Source: Pseudomonas brassicacearum (GTDB lineage: Bacteria; Pseudomonadota; Gammaproteobacteria; Pseudomonadales; Pseudomonadaceae). From it: a DNA stretch of 64,000 nt. Shown here one piece after another: positions 25,016 through 33,956 of the stretch (within the stretch, counting starts at the first letter, position 1; each line of letters begins with the position of its first letter). The position numbers and the translations under genes are program-made. The notes below the pieces were generated by a model, which had not been told where the DNA came from, did no database searches, and saw only the letters and a list, made by a program, of their open reading frames with translations. The stretch is taken from NCBI RefSeq assembly GCF_003732225.1, contig NZ_MOBJ01000034.1:1-64000 (forward strand), given 5' to 3'.

Positions 25016-25882
25016 TTAGTGGGCGGCTACCCGCTTTTGTACACCCAACCGGCTAATCCACACCGCCGCCAGTATTACCATCGCGCCAAACATCAGCCGC
25101 CCCAACGCTTCATGCTGATTCCAGATCAGCAAGTTGATCAGCAACCCCACCGGCACATGCAGATTGTTCATCACCGCCAGCGTCCCGCCATTCACCAGGC
25201 AGGCCCCCTTGTTCCACCAGTAAAGGCCCAACGCGGTGGACACCAGTCCGAGGAACACCAGCACGCCCCATTGCAGTGGCGCTTGCGGCAGGAAGTTCTG
25301 TTTGCCGAACAACAGAAACGCCGGCAAGGCGACCGCCAGCGCGCCGAGGTAGAAGTAACCAAAGCGTCGATAATGCGGCAGATCGCTCGGATGGCGTGCC
25401 ACCAGATGTTTGTACAGCACCTGGCCTGCCGCGTAGGTGAAGTTGGCCAGTTGCAGCAGCAAAAACCCCATGAAGAAGTCCGGGTTGATCCGGTCATAGC
25501 GGATCACCGCCGCGCCGAGTACCGCGACCAATGCCGCCACCAGTGCCCAGGGATTGAAGCGGCGGTTCAGCGCATCTTCGATCAAGGTCACGTGCAACGG
25601 CGTGAGGATGGTGAACAGCAAGACTTCCGGCACTGTCAGCACCCGGAAGCTCAGGTACAGGCAGACGTAGGTCACGCCGAACTGCAACGCGCCGATCAAC
25701 AGCATCCCGCGCATGAACGCCGGTTCCACCTGACGCCAGCGGGTCAACGGGATAAACACCAGCCCCGCCAGCAACACCCGCACCAGTACCGCGAAATAGC
25801 TGTCGACATGCCCGGCCAGGTATTCGCCGATCAAACTGAAGGAAAACGCCTGAATCAGCGTGACAAAAAGTAGATAGCCCAT
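25016..25882 (-). CDS. EamA/DMT-family transporter
   Basis: This is a 288-residue inner-membrane protein with ten predicted hydrophobic helices in two EamA repeats (about 4-125 and 140-280). It belongs to the drug/metabolite transporter superfamily; features such as YWWNKGACLVNGGTLAVMNN and the LTVPEVLLFTILTP loop are typical. Substrate is not predictable; carboxylate or amino-acid export is common in the group. It is convergent with the MscS gene and separated from it only by a REPIN. Confidence 0.85.
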   Translation of the reverse strand: MGYLLFVTLIQAFSFSLIGEYLAGHVDSYFAVLVRVLLAGLVFIPLTRWRQVEPAFMRGMLLIGALQFGVTYVCLYLSFRVLTVPEVLLFTILTPLHVTLIEDALNRRFNPWALVAALVAVLGAAVIRYDRINPDFFMGFLLLQLANFTYAAGQVLYKHLVARHPSDLPHYRRFGYFYLGALAVALPAFLLFGKQNFLPQAPLQWGVLVFLGLVSTALGLYWWNKGACLVNGGTLAVMNNLHVPVGLLINLLIWNQHEALGRLMFGAMVILAAVWISRLGVQKRVAAH

Positions 25883-25960
25883 GCTCGCCTCGTTTCGAAT
25901 GGCGGCGACGATAGCGGGTTTTGCTATTCACTGCGAATCATCAAACAACACACAAATCCA

Positions 25961-26052
25961 CTGTGGGAGCGAGCTTGCTCGCGATAGCGGCGTGTCATTC
26001 AACAATGATGTCGACTGACACTCCCTCTTCGCGAGCAAGCTCGCTCCCACAG
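25961..26052. repeat. REPIN upstream of azoR terminator
   Basis: This is a second copy of the CTGTGGGAGCGAGCTTGCTC inverted doublet (arms 25961-25985 and 26028-26052). The 344-bp gap 25883-26226 between the DMT transporter and azoR holds this REPIN and the terminator at 26081; I see nothing else in it. Confidence 0.93.
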
Positions 26053-26080
26053 GTTCATGCCCGCCCACAAAATCGCAGAC

Positions 26081-26118
26081 AAAAAAAAGCCCGATCTCGC
26101 TAAAGCGTTCAATCGGGC
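26081..26118 (-). terminator. Rho-independent terminator for azoR
   Basis: On the minus strand GCCCGAT (complement of 26112-26118) pairs with ATCGGGC (complement of 26089-26095), followed by eight U residues. It lies about 108 bp beyond the azoR stop. Confidence 0.75.
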
Positions 26119-26226
26119 TAGAGCACTCATGAGCAACAAGTGCAAAGGGAGGTTCGATGCGCGAACCGGCTTGAAGGGGGTTCGGGAGCTACTTAACCAT
26201 CAGGTGATTATCTGGCGATTAACGGC

Positions 26227-26826
26227 TCAGGCGACCTGTGCAAGCTTGGCGTAGGCCTGGTTCAGACCCTTTTCATGGAAGTCACCGCCCAGGTTCATGC
26301 CTTCGGCGTGAATGAAAGTGACGTCGTGGATACCGATGAACGCCATGACCTGACGCAGGTACGGTTCCTGATGGTCCGACGTACTACCGGTGTGGATCCC
26401 GCCGCGAGCCGTCAGGACAATCGCCCTTTTATCGTTGAGCAGGCCCTGAGGACCGGTGGCGGTGTACTTGAAGGTCACACCGGCACGCAGCACGTGGTCA
26501 AGCCAGGCTTTGAGCGTGCTTGGGATCGCGAAGTTGTACATCGGAGCGGCCATCACCAGCACGTCGGCGGCCAGCAGCTCGTCAGTCAGTTCGTTGGAAC
26601 GCTCCAGTGACGCCTGCTCGATTTCATTGCGTTGCTCGGCAGGTTTCATCCAGCCGCCCAGCAGGTTGGCGTCCAGGTGTGGAACCGGATGGGTCGCCAG
26701 GTCGCGAACGGTGATCTGGTCAGTCGGGTGCGCAGCTTTCCATTGGCTGATGAAGGTTTGGGTCAGCTGACGCGATACCGAGTCTTGCTGGCGGGCACTG
26801 CTTTCGATGATCAGAACGCGGGACAT
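26227..26826 (-). CDS. azoR: FMN-dependent NADH-azoreductase
   Basis: This is a 199-residue flavodoxin-fold quinone/azo reductase that reduces azo bonds and quinones with NADH. Visible family features are the N-terminal phosphate-binding SSARQQDSVSRQL, the FMN loop AAPMYNFAIPSTLKAWLDHV and the second flavin loop TARGG (about 141-145). GGAGG lies nine bases before the ATG. A LysR-type regulator lies 500 bp away on the opposite strand, and such pairs often control azoreductases; the small periplasmic gene between them makes that link uncertain. Confidence 0.93.
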   Translation of the reverse strand: MSRVLIIESSARQQDSVSRQLTQTFISQWKAAHPTDQITVRDLATHPVPHLDANLLGGWMKPAEQRNEIEQASLERSNELTDELLAADVLVMAAPMYNFAIPSTLKAWLDHVLRAGVTFKYTATGPQGLLNDKRAIVLTARGGIHTGSTSDHQEPYLRQVMAFIGIHDVTFIHAEGMNLGGDFHEKGLNQAYAKLAQVA

Positions 26827-26975
26827 GGGATGTAGCCTCCATCGGTGAATGCTGTAAGTCGATGGAGTGGAGATTAAACAGAGTCGTATCGATGAAAAAG
26901 CACAAATAACTGCTATAAACCATCAATAAATTCGTTTATAAGCGGAGCGTATCTGCCCCGCTGGTGCAACGACCC

Positions 26976-27290
26976 TTATTTGGGTTTGCAGGTCAGGGTG
27001 ATGTACAGCTTGATGATTTCGCGGTTGAACCTGGCCGAGAGATCGGCGCTTTTCCCAGCCTCCAGGCTCACGCGGCGAGTACGCGGTGTTTCCGGGCCAT
27101 TGCGGAAGGCCACCGTGCATTCGGCGGCTTTACCGCTGTAGTTGTTCAGCGTAATGGCGCCCATGTCGCGAGCGGTGTCATAGGTGGTGTAGTCGATTTT
27201 CAGGCCGTTGAGTTCTTTTTGTACATCGATGGGGTAGGCAAACGCAGTCAGCGGCAGCATCGCCAGCACCACACAACAGATTTTTTTCAT
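26976..27290 (-). CDS. Small periplasmic protein
   Basis: This is a 104-residue protein with a Sec signal peptide (MKKICCVVLAMLPLTAFAYP) and a beta-rich mature part with two cysteines (CTVAF and TLTCKPK) that could form a disulphide. The ATG at 27290 has GGAGG seven bases upstream, which decides it over the in-frame ATG at 27341. Homologues occur across Pseudomonas, from memory sometimes mislabelled as 3-phosphoglycerate kinase, which this is not. Function is unknown. It is divergent from the LysR gene. Confidence 0.8.
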   Translation of the reverse strand: MKKICCVVLAMLPLTAFAYPIDVQKELNGLKIDYTTYDTARDMGAITLNNYSGKAAECTVAFRNGPETPRTRRVSLEAGKSADLSARFNREIIKLYITLTCKPK

Positions 27291-27339
27291 TCGGCAGCCT
27301 CCAATGGAAGCTGCCAGCTTAGGACAAGAGGAGCTCATC

Positions 27340-28263
27340 ATGAAAGCGCCCCGCGTGACCCTTGATCAATGGCGTACATTGCAAGCCGTGGTCGACCACG
27401 GTGGTTTCGCCCAGGCCGCCGAAGCGCTGCACCGTTCGCAGTCGTCCGTCAGCTACACCGTGGCGCGCATGCAGGACCAGCTTGGCGTGCCGCTGTTGCG
27501 CATCGACGGCCGTAAAGCCGTACTGACCGAAGCCGGCGGCGTGCTGCTGCGCCGCTCGCGGCAACTGGTCAAACAGGCCAGTCAGCTGGAAGATCTGGCG
27601 CACCACATGGAGCAAGGCTGGGAGGCGGAGGTGCGGCTGGTGGTCGACGCCGCTTACCCGAGCGCCCGCCTCGTCCGCGCCTTGACCGCGTTCATGCCGC
27701 AAAGCCGCGGCTGCCGGGTGCGTCTGCGCGAAGAAGTATTGTCCGGGGTCGAGGAAGTCTTGCTCGAAGGCGTAGCCGACCTGGCCATCACCGGTCTCAG
27801 TATTCCCGGTTACCTTGGCGCGGAATTGAGCGACGTAGAATTTGTGGCCGTGGCCCACCCCGAACACCCGCTGCATCGTCTGAACCGCGAACTGAATTTC
27901 CAGGATCTGGAAACCCAGATGCAAGTGGTGATCCGCGACTCCGGTCGGCAGCAGCCACGGGACGTCGGCTGGCTCGGCGCTGAACAGCGCTGGACCGTCG
28001 GCAGCCTTGCCACCGCCGCGACCTTTGTCAGCAGCGGCCTGGGTTTCGCCTGGTTGCCCCGGCACATGATTGAACGGGAACTGAAGGAAGGTACGCTCAA
28101 GCTGCTACCGTTGGACCAGGGCGGCAGTCGAAACCCGAGCTTCTATCTGTATTCGAACAAGGACAAACCCTTGGGCCCGGCGACGCAGATCCTCATCGAA
28201 CTGCTGCGCACCTTCGACACCGCACCGCTGGATGCGCCTTTCGCTGCACCAGAACAAGCCTGA
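27340..28263 (+). CDS. LysR-family transcriptional regulator
   Basis: This is a 307-residue LysR regulator. The N-terminal winged helix (about 5-65) contains LQAVVDHGGFAQAAEALHRS and QSSVSYTVARMQDQLGVPLL; the effector domain follows from about 90 to 295. The ATG at 27340 has AGAGGAG upstream, so the track-length extension to 27304 is rejected. It is followed 14 bp later by an alpha/beta hydrolase and then ppiA on the same strand, suggesting co-transcription. Its targets may be these genes or the divergent neighbours; the effector is unknown. Confidence 0.9.
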   Translation: MKAPRVTLDQWRTLQAVVDHGGFAQAAEALHRSQSSVSYTVARMQDQLGVPLLRIDGRKAVLTEAGGVLLRRSRQLVKQASQLEDLAHHMEQGWEAEVRLVVDAAYPSARLVRALTAFMPQSRGCRVRLREEVLSGVEEVLLEGVADLAITGLSIPGYLGAELSDVEFVAVAHPEHPLHRLNRELNFQDLETQMQVVIRDSGRQQPRDVGWLGAEQRWTVGSLATAATFVSSGLGFAWLPRHMIERELKEGTLKLLPLDQGGSRNPSFYLYSNKDKPLGPATQILIELLRTFDTAPLDAPFAAPEQA

Positions 28264-28277
28264 CAAGGAGTTGCGCC

Positions 28278-29081
28278 ATGGCCTATTTCGAACACGAAGG
28301 TTGCACCTTGCACTACGAGGAATATGGCCACGGCACACCCCTGCTGCTGGTTCACGGGCTGGGCTCGAGTACGCTGGACTGGGAAAAACAGGTCCCGGAG
28401 CTCTCGACCCGTTACCGGGTGATCGTCCCGGACGTACGCGGCCACGGTCGCTCCGACAAGCCCCGCGAGCGGTACAGCATTGCCGGCTTCAGCGCCGACC
28501 TGGTCGCGCTGATCGAACACCTGAACCTTGGCCCGGCGCATCTGGTCGGGCTGTCCATGGGCGGGATGATCGGTTTTCAGCTGGCGGTGGATCAGCCATC
28601 GCTGCTTAAAAGCCTGTGCATCGTCAACAGCGCACCCGAGGTCAAAGTCCGCACGGCGGATGATTACTGGCAATGGTTCAAGCGCTGGAGCCTGATGCGC
28701 ATCCTCAGTCTGCGCACCATCGGCACGGCCCTGGGCGGCAAGCTGTTTCCCAAACCCGAACAGGCAGACCTGCGGCAAAAGATGGCCGAGCGCTGGGCAA
28801 AAAACGACAAACGTGCTTATCTCGCCAGCTTCAATGCCATCGTTGGCTGGGGAGTTCAGGAACGACTGGCGAAAGTCACCTGTCCAACCCTGATCGTCAG
28901 CGCCGACCGCGACTACACACCGGTGGCGCTGAAAGAAGCCTATGTAAAACTGCTGCCCGATGCGCGGCTGGTGGTGATCGAAGATTCACGCCACGCAACG
29001 CCATTGGACCAGCCACAACGTTTCAACCAAACCCTGCTTGAATTTCTAACCGCAGTCGACACCACTACCCAGGATCATTGA
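28278..29081 (+). CDS. Alpha/beta hydrolase
   Basis: This is a 267-residue soluble hydrolase. Oxyanion-loop HGLGSS (about 30-35), nucleophile elbow GLSMGG with Ser near 95, acid Asp in SADRDYTP and His in EDSRHATP complete the triad. The overall pattern resembles 3-oxoadipate enol-lactonase or esterase members of the family, but the substrate cannot be read from sequence. AAGGAG lies eight bases before the ATG. It sits between the LysR gene and ppiA, with gaps of 14 and 3 bp. Confidence 0.87.
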   Translation: MAYFEHEGCTLHYEEYGHGTPLLLVHGLGSSTLDWEKQVPELSTRYRVIVPDVRGHGRSDKPRERYSIAGFSADLVALIEHLNLGPAHLVGLSMGGMIGFQLAVDQPSLLKSLCIVNSAPEVKVRTADDYWQWFKRWSLMRILSLRTIGTALGGKLFPKPEQADLRQKMAERWAKNDKRAYLASFNAIVGWGVQERLAKVTCPTLIVSADRDYTPVALKEAYVKLLPDARLVVIEDSRHATPLDQPQRFNQTLLEFLTAVDTTTQDH

Positions 29082-29084
29082 CCC

Positions 29085-29648
29085 ATGCTGAAAAAAATCG
29101 CCCTTGTCGCAGGCTCCGTTCTGTTCGCCGCCAACCTGATGGCCGCAGACGCTGCCAAGGCTCCGCACGTCTTGCTCGACACCACCAACGGCCAGATCGA
29201 AATCGAACTGGACCCGGTCAAGGCACCGATCAGCACCAAAAACTTTCTCGCCTATGTCGACAGCGGTTTCTACACCAACACCATTTTCCACCGTGTGATT
29301 CCAGGGTTCATGGTCCAGGGCGGTGGTTTCACCCCGCAGATGGCGCAAAAAGACACCAAGGCACCGATCAAGAACGAAGCCAGCAACGGCCTGCATAACG
29401 TGCGAGGCACGCTGTCCATGGCGCGCACCTCCGATCCGGATTCGGCCACCAGCCAGTTCTTCATCAACGTCAAGGACAACGACTTCCTCGACCCGGGTCG
29501 CGATGCCGGTTACGCGGTGTTCGCCAAAGTCGTGAAAGGCATGGACGTCGTCGACGTCATCGTCAACTCGCAAACCACCACCAAACAGGGCATGCAGAAT
29601 GTGCCCATCGACCCGGTGCTGATCAAGTCGGCCAAGCGCATCGACTAA
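29085..29648 (+). CDS. ppiA: Periplasmic cyclophilin-type peptidylprolyl isomerase
   Basis: This is a 187-residue PpiA-type foldase. A Sec signal ([22 protein letters not shown]) directs it to the periplasm, and the cyclophilin domain fills the rest. Active-site features are [15 protein letters not shown] with the catalytic Arg, [19 protein letters not shown], and an FLD motif. It starts three bases after the hydrolase stop and is therefore probably co-transcribed with it. Two hairpins follow before the ABC exporter gene. Confidence 0.93.
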   Translation: MLKKIALVAGSVLFAANLMAADAAKAPHVLLDTTNGQIEIELDPVKAPISTKNFLAYVDSGFYTNTIFHRVIPGFMVQGGGFTPQMAQKDTKAPIKNEASNGLHNVRGTLSMARTSDPDSATSQFFINVKDNDFLDPGRDAGYAVFAKVVKGMDVVDVIVNSQTTTKQGMQNVPIDPVLIKSAKRID

Positions 29649-29664
29649 ACTGCACAAGGAGTCC

Positions 29665-29727
29665 TGAGCGGCAACGGTATTATCACCGAGCCGCTCACAT
29701 CGAAAAAAGGAGAGCCCGTACGCGGGC
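29665..29727 (+). other. Two hairpins between ppiA and ABC exporter
   Basis: TGAGCGGC (29665-29672) pairs with GCCGCTCA (29690-29697), with an inner CGGT/ACCG extension. A second hairpin GCCCG-TACG-CGGGC lies at 29714-29727 and is followed by GTTTAT. Neither has a full T-run. They may end the ppiA message or shape the 5' UTR of the ABC gene, whose AAGGAG at 29706-29711 lies unusually far (about 25 nt) from its ATG, across the second hairpin. Confidence 0.45.
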
Positions 29728-29736
29728 GTTTATCTG

Positions 29737-31569
29737 ATGCTCTATCGTCGTTTCGAAAAACTGATCGATATTTTCCGTGACGCCCCGACGGCGGCTCCGC
29801 CGAGCCGGGTTCTCCCCTTCTATACCTATTATTTGCGCCAGGTCTGGCCGAGTTTTGCCGCGCTGTTGGTCGTCGGCTTGATCGGCGCGCTGATCGAAGT
29901 GGCGTTATTCAGTTACCTGAGTCGAATCATCGATTTGGCCCAAGGCACACCCAATGCAGACTTTTTTAAAATCCACGGCGTCGAGCTGGCCTGGATGGCG
30001 GTGGTCGCACTGATTCTGCGACCGATATTCGTCGGCTTGCATGACCTGCTGGTGCATCAGACCCTGAGCCCCGGCATGACCAGCATGATTCGCTGGCAAA
30101 ACCACAGTTACGTGCTCAAACAGAGCCTGAATTTTTTCCAGAACGACTTCGCCGGGCGTATCGCCCAACGGATCATGCAAACCGGCAACTCCCTGCGTGA
30201 CTCGGCGGTGCAAGCCGTTGACGCGTTGTGGCACGTGCTGATCTACGCGATCAGCTCGCTGGTGCTGTTCGCTGAAGCCGACTGGCGCCTGATGATCCCG
30301 CTGTTGACCTGGATCGCCTGCTACATCGGCGCGCTGTGCTACTTCGTGCCACGGGTGAAAGAACGCTCGGTGGTGTCCTCCGATGCGCGCTCGAAACTCA
30401 TGGGCAGGATCGTCGACGGCTACACCAACATCACCACACTGAAACTCTTCGCCCACACCAACTTCGAACAGCAATACGCCCGCGAAGCCATTGAAGAGCA
30501 GACCGAAAAATCCCAGCTGGCCGGTCGCGTGGTCACCAGCATGGACGTGGTCATCACCAGCATGAACGGCCTGCTGATCGTCTGCACCACCGGTCTGGCG
30601 CTATGGCTGTGGACCCAGTCGCTGATCTCGGTCGGCGCGATTGCCCTGGCCACCGGTCTGGCGATCCGCATCGTCAACATGTCGGGCTGGATCATGTGGG
30701 TGGTCAACGGCATCTTTGAAAACATCGGCATGGTCCAGGACGGCCTGCAAACCATCGCCCAACCGATCAGCGTCACCGACCGCGAACCGGCACCGCGCCT
30801 GGAAGTGGCCCGTGGCGAAGTGCGTTTCGAGCACGTGGCGTTTCACTACGGCAAGAAAAGCGGAATCATCGGCGACCTCAACCTGACCATCAAACCCGGT
30901 GAAAAAATTGGCTTGATCGGCCCTTCAGGCGCAGGCAAATCGACCCTGGTGAACCTGCTGCTACGCCTCTACGACTTGCAGAGCGGGCAGATTCTGGTCG
31001 ACGGCCAGAACATCGCCAACGTAGCCCAGGAAAGCTTGCGCGAACGGATCGGCATGATCACCCAGGACACCTCACTGCTGCACCGTTCGATCCGCGAGAA
31101 TCTGCTTTACGGGAAACCCGACGCCACCGACGAAGAACTCTGGGAGGCGGTCCGCAAGGCCCGCGCCGACGAATTCATCCCGTTGCTGTCGGACGCTGAA
31201 GGGCGCACCGGCTTCGATGCTCACGTCGGTGAGCGTGGGGTGAAACTCTCCGGTGGTCAGCGCCAACGGATTGCCATCGCCCGGGTGCTGCTCAAGGACG
31301 CGCCGATCCTGATCATGGACGAAGCCACCTCGGCGCTGGACTCGGAAGTCGAAGCGGCGATTCAGGAAAGCCTGGAAACCCTGATGCAGGGCAAAACCGT
31401 GATCGCCATCGCTCACCGGCTTTCGACCATCGCACGGATGGATCGCCTGGTAGTGCTGGAAAAGGGCCGGATCGCCGAAAGCGGCAGCCACGCCGAACTG
31501 CTGGCCCACGGCGGGTTGTATGCGCGGTTGTGGCAGCACCAGACCGGTGGGTTTGTCGGGATCGATTGA
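29737..31569 (+). CDS. ABC exporter, fused permease and ATPase
   Basis: This is a 610-residue half-transporter. The type-1 exporter membrane domain (about 30-330, six helices) is followed by an ATPase domain with Walker A GPSGAGKST (about residue 400), signature LSGGQRQR, Walker B ILIMDEATS and H-loop IAIAHRLS. It would act as a dimer in the inner membrane exporting a lipid, peptide or drug; the substrate is not deducible. No RBS is adjacent to the ATG, since the nearest AAGGAG is across a small hairpin. A large REP-type palindrome follows the stop. Confidence 0.92.
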   Translation: MLYRRFEKLIDIFRDAPTAAPPSRVLPFYTYYLRQVWPSFAALLVVGLIGALIEVALFSYLSRIIDLAQGTPNADFFKIHGVELAWMAVVALILRPIFVGLHDLLVHQTLSPGMTSMIRWQNHSYVLKQSLNFFQNDFAGRIAQRIMQTGNSLRDSAVQAVDALWHVLIYAISSLVLFAEADWRLMIPLLTWIACYIGALCYFVPRVKERSVVSSDARSKLMGRIVDGYTNITTLKLFAHTNFEQQYAREAIEEQTEKSQLAGRVVTSMDVVITSMNGLLIVCTTGLALWLWTQSLISVGAIALATGLAIRIVNMSGWIMWVVNGIFENIGMVQDGLQTIAQPISVTDREPAPRLEVARGEVRFEHVAFHYGKKSGIIGDLNLTIKPGEKIGLIGPSGAGKSTLVNLLLRLYDLQSGQILVDGQNIANVAQESLRERIGMITQDTSLLHRSIRENLLYGKPDATDEELWEAVRKARADEFIPLLSDAEGRTGFDAHVGERGVKLSGGQRQRIAIARVLLKDAPILIMDEATSALDSEVEAAIQESLETLMQGKTVIAIAHRLSTIARMDRLVVLEKGRIAESGSHAELLAHGGLYARLWQHQTGGFVGID

Positions 31570-31581
31570 GACGAGAGCGCT

Positions 31582-31726
31582 GTAGCAGCTGTCGAGCCCG
31601 CGAGGCTGCGTTCGGCTGCGAAGCGGCCGTAAAATCAGGCAGCGCGTTCTTTCAAGCAAAACGCATACACAGGATTTGCGAGGACTGCGTCCTCGAACGC
31701 AGCCTCGCGGGCTCGGCAGCTGCTAC
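31582..31726. repeat. GTAGCAGCTG-type palindromic repeat, copy 1
   Basis: GTAGCAGCTGTCGAGCCCGC continuing AGGCTGCG (31582-31610) faces its complement at 31698-31726. The interior contains a smaller inverted pair around GAGGACTGCGTCCTC. The same family recurs at 39403. It lies between two convergent genes. Confidence 0.88.
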
Positions 31727-31754
31727 GGGACATAGCCACCAGAGCCAATGAAAG

Positions 31755-32879
31755 TCAGCCCTGCCGGTAGGGCAAGGCGCTCTTCGCCTCTTCTGCATAC
31801 CCCATGACACCCAGACGTTCGCGCTCAAGAAAGTCCTTCACTGCCGCTTTCAATCCAGGGTGCCGCAAGTAGTGCCAGGAATGGGTGATCACCGGCTCGA
31901 AACCACGAATCAACTTGTGCTCGCCCTGAGCGCCAGCGTCGAAACGCTGAAAGCCGTTAGCGATTGCGTACTCCATGCCTTGATAGAAACAGGTCTCGAA
32001 GTGCAGGCGGTCGAACTCCGCCAGGCAGCCCCAATATCGGCCATAAAAACTATCGCCACCGATCAGACTGAAGGCCATGGCCACCGGCCGTGATCCTTGT
32101 TTGGCCAGGACCACCCGAATGGCTTCGGGCATGCGTTCGGCCAACAGACTGAAAAACTCCCGCGTCAGGTACGGCGACTGCCGACGCACCGCATAGGTGT
32201 TGGCGTAGCAGGCGTAGACAAAATCCCACTGTGCCTGGTCGAGTTGATGCCCCTCAAGCCATTCAAACTCGATGCCCTGCCCCGCCACTTGTTCACGTTC
32301 TTTGCGCATCTGTTTGCGCTTGCGAGAACTGAGTGCATCAAGGAAGTCCTGAAAATCCCGATAACCGCGATTCTGCCAGTGATACTGGCAACCGATGCGT
32401 TGCAACCAGCCCGGTTGCTCGGCCAATGCCGCATCGGTAAAGGCGTCGGTAAAGTTGATATGGGCGCTGGAGAGCCCTTCAGTTTCCAGATAACCCGGCA
32501 CGCTGTTCAGCAGTTCGAAACCATCCTGCACAGTGGCCGCCAACAACCGTGGCCCGCTGACCGGGCTGAAGGGCACAGCCGTCAACAGTTTGGGGTAGTA
32601 ATCGATCCCGGCGCGCTCGCAAGCATCAGCCCAGGCATGGTCGAACACGTACTCGCCATAAGAATGCCATTTACGGTAACTCGGCAATGCCGCGAGCAGC
32701 CGACCGTCTTCGATATGCAGCAGATGCTCCGGCTGCCAGCCGGACTGCGGCCCCAGGCTGCCACTGTCTTCCAGCGCTGCCAGAAAGGCGTGACGCAGAA
32801 ACGGCTGAGTCGCGGGCACCAGCGCATCCCACTCTTGAGGCGCGATGGCGGACAGACTGTCCAAAACGTGTAACGGCAT
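31755..32879 (-). CDS. FemAB-like GNAT acyltransferase (DUF482/PF04339)
   Basis: This is a 374-residue cytoplasmic protein of the family often annotated 'peptidoglycan biosynthesis protein, GNAT'. Features are PFLRHAFLAALEDSGSLG near the start, SRKRKQMRKEREQVAGQGIE in the middle, and the C-terminal acyltransferase signature FYGRYWGC, FETCFYQGMEYAI and FDAGAQGEHK. The ATG at 32879 giving MPLHVLDSLSAIAPQEW is preferred; the 31-codon extension overlaps the terminator region. The precise substrate is unknown. Confidence 0.82.
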   Translation of the reverse strand: MPLHVLDSLSAIAPQEWDALVPATQPFLRHAFLAALEDSGSLGPQSGWQPEHLLHIEDGRLLAALPSYRKWHSYGEYVFDHAWADACERAGIDYYPKLLTAVPFSPVSGPRLLAATVQDGFELLNSVPGYLETEGLSSAHINFTDAFTDAALAEQPGWLQRIGCQYHWQNRGYRDFQDFLDALSSRKRKQMRKEREQVAGQGIEFEWLEGHQLDQAQWDFVYACYANTYAVRRQSPYLTREFFSLLAERMPEAIRVVLAKQGSRPVAMAFSLIGGDSFYGRYWGCLAEFDRLHFETCFYQGMEYAIANGFQRFDAGAQGEHKLIRGFEPVITHSWHYLRHPGLKAAVKDFLERERLGVMGYAEEAKSALPYRQG

Positions 32880-32946
32880 CCTGTTCCCCAGCGGTTGTTG
32901 CCTAACGACCCGCCGAGTATCGCCCATCCCCGGCACTTGCCGAAAT

Positions 32947-32967
32947 AAAAAAACCCGCCGCGGCGGA
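32947..32967 (-). terminator. Terminator of sigma/anti-sigma operon
   Basis: A run of seven A residues is followed by CCGCCGCGGCGG, so on the minus strand a compact GC hairpin precedes a U-run. It begins about 36 bp after the anti-sigma gene stop at 33003. Confidence 0.7.
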
Positions 32968-33002
32968 GTCAAAACGAAGTATGAGGGAGGTGCGACCTGA
33001 AA

Positions 33003-33239
33003 CTATTTTTTACCCTTTTGACGCTCGGCGGCCAGGCGTTCGGCGAGTTCGTCGACATCGGGAACCGGTTTTTCGGGCATGACGCGCAAGGTCGCCTGCA
33101 TCAAGCGCATCTGCCGAATGAACCGCCGGCAATTGGGGCAAAACATCAAATGATGACGCATCATCAGCCGCTCACGAAAACTCAACTGACCATCGAGATA
33201 ATCGCTGGACCGCGCCACTTGTTCCTTACAGGTCAACAT
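33003..33239 (-). CDS. Zinc-finger anti-sigma factor
   Basis: This is a 78-residue protein with the ZAS motif: an early Cys in MLTCKEQVARSSDYLDGQLS, then RHHLMFCPNCRRF supplying His and two Cys. It would hold its partner ECF sigma factor inactive in the cytoplasm. There is no transmembrane helix, so this is a soluble anti-sigma. Its start overlaps the end of the sigma gene by seven bases, indicating translational coupling. Confidence 0.85.
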   Translation of the reverse strand: MLTCKEQVARSSDYLDGQLSFRERLMMRHHLMFCPNCRRFIRQMRLMQATLRVMPEKPVPDVDELAERLAAERQKGKK

Positions 33240-33847
33240 TCGCCGGTTTCCTCAAAATGCTCCACGGTCGCAAACACCTTCAACCGTGCCCGGTGCAGCA
33301 GCACCCGAACATTGGAGAGCGAGATCTCCAGAAGATTACAGATCTCCTCCAGCTCCAGGCCTTGGCGCTCACGCAACAGCAGCACGCTGCTTTGCAGTTC
33401 CGACAGGCTGAGCAAGGTATTTTCCAGGCATTCACGCAGTTCGTTTTCGGTGAGCAGCGCTTCAGGGGTGTCCTGGTGCCAGCTGAACGGCGCCACCAGC
33501 CAGTGGCCATCTCCGGGGGAGAAACGATCATCATCGATGGTGCCGTGGGGTGACGGCAGGTCATCGAGCAGCACTTCCCGACGGTTTTGTTTATATCGAC
33601 CTTTTGCCGCGTTGGCGGTGATCGTCAACAACCAGGTCTTGAGGCTGGAACGCCCCTCGAATCCGCTCAGGTTGCGCACCACCGACAGCCAGGCATCTTG
33701 CACCACTTCGTCGGCATGCCGGGTACCGACGATGGCATAGGCCACCGCCCGCATGGCGCCCTGGTAGGTGCTGACCAACTCTTTGAAAGCCTTCTGCTCG
33801 CCCGCCAACAGGCGTTCGAGCAGTTGCGTGTCGTCAGCTGCGGCCAT
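33233..33847 (-). CDS. ECF-family RNA polymerase sigma factor
   Basis: This is a 204-residue sigma-70 family ECF factor. Region 2 (about 20-90) has ADEVVQDAWLSVVRNLSGFE and the SSLKTWLLTITANAAKGR core. Region 4 (about 150-200) has LSLSELQSSVLLLRERQGL and LEEICNLLEISLSNVRVLLHR. The linker between regions is long (about 100-140). From memory the same sigma / anti-sigma pair lies next to PA3286 in P. aeruginosa (PA3285), matching the KAS III gene beside it here. The inducing signal is unknown. Confidence 0.9.
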   Translation of the reverse strand: MAAADDTQLLERLLAGEQKAFKELVSTYQGAMRAVAYAIVGTRHADEVVQDAWLSVVRNLSGFEGRSSLKTWLLTITANAAKGRYKQNRREVLLDDLPSPHGTIDDDRFSPGDGHWLVAPFSWHQDTPEALLTENELRECLENTLLSLSELQSSVLLLRERQGLELEEICNLLEISLSNVRVLLHRARLKVFATVEHFEETGEC

Positions 33848-33883
33848 TGATACCTCGCGTCCGAATGTGAGTACCCGATAGAA

Positions 33884-33952
33884 AAAGATCGCAGCCTGCG
33901 GCAGCTCCTACGGGGGTTGGGCTTCTGCCCTTCTCGCGCAGGCTGCGATCTT
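33884..33952. repeat. AAGATCGCAGCCTGCG-type REP palindrome, copy 1
   Basis: AAAGATCGCAGCCTGCGGCA facing CGCAGGCTGCGATCTT around a short spacer. It lies between the sigma factor start and the KAS III stop. Two relatives are at 57537 and 58746. Confidence 0.88.
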
Positions 33953-33956
33953 GAAC

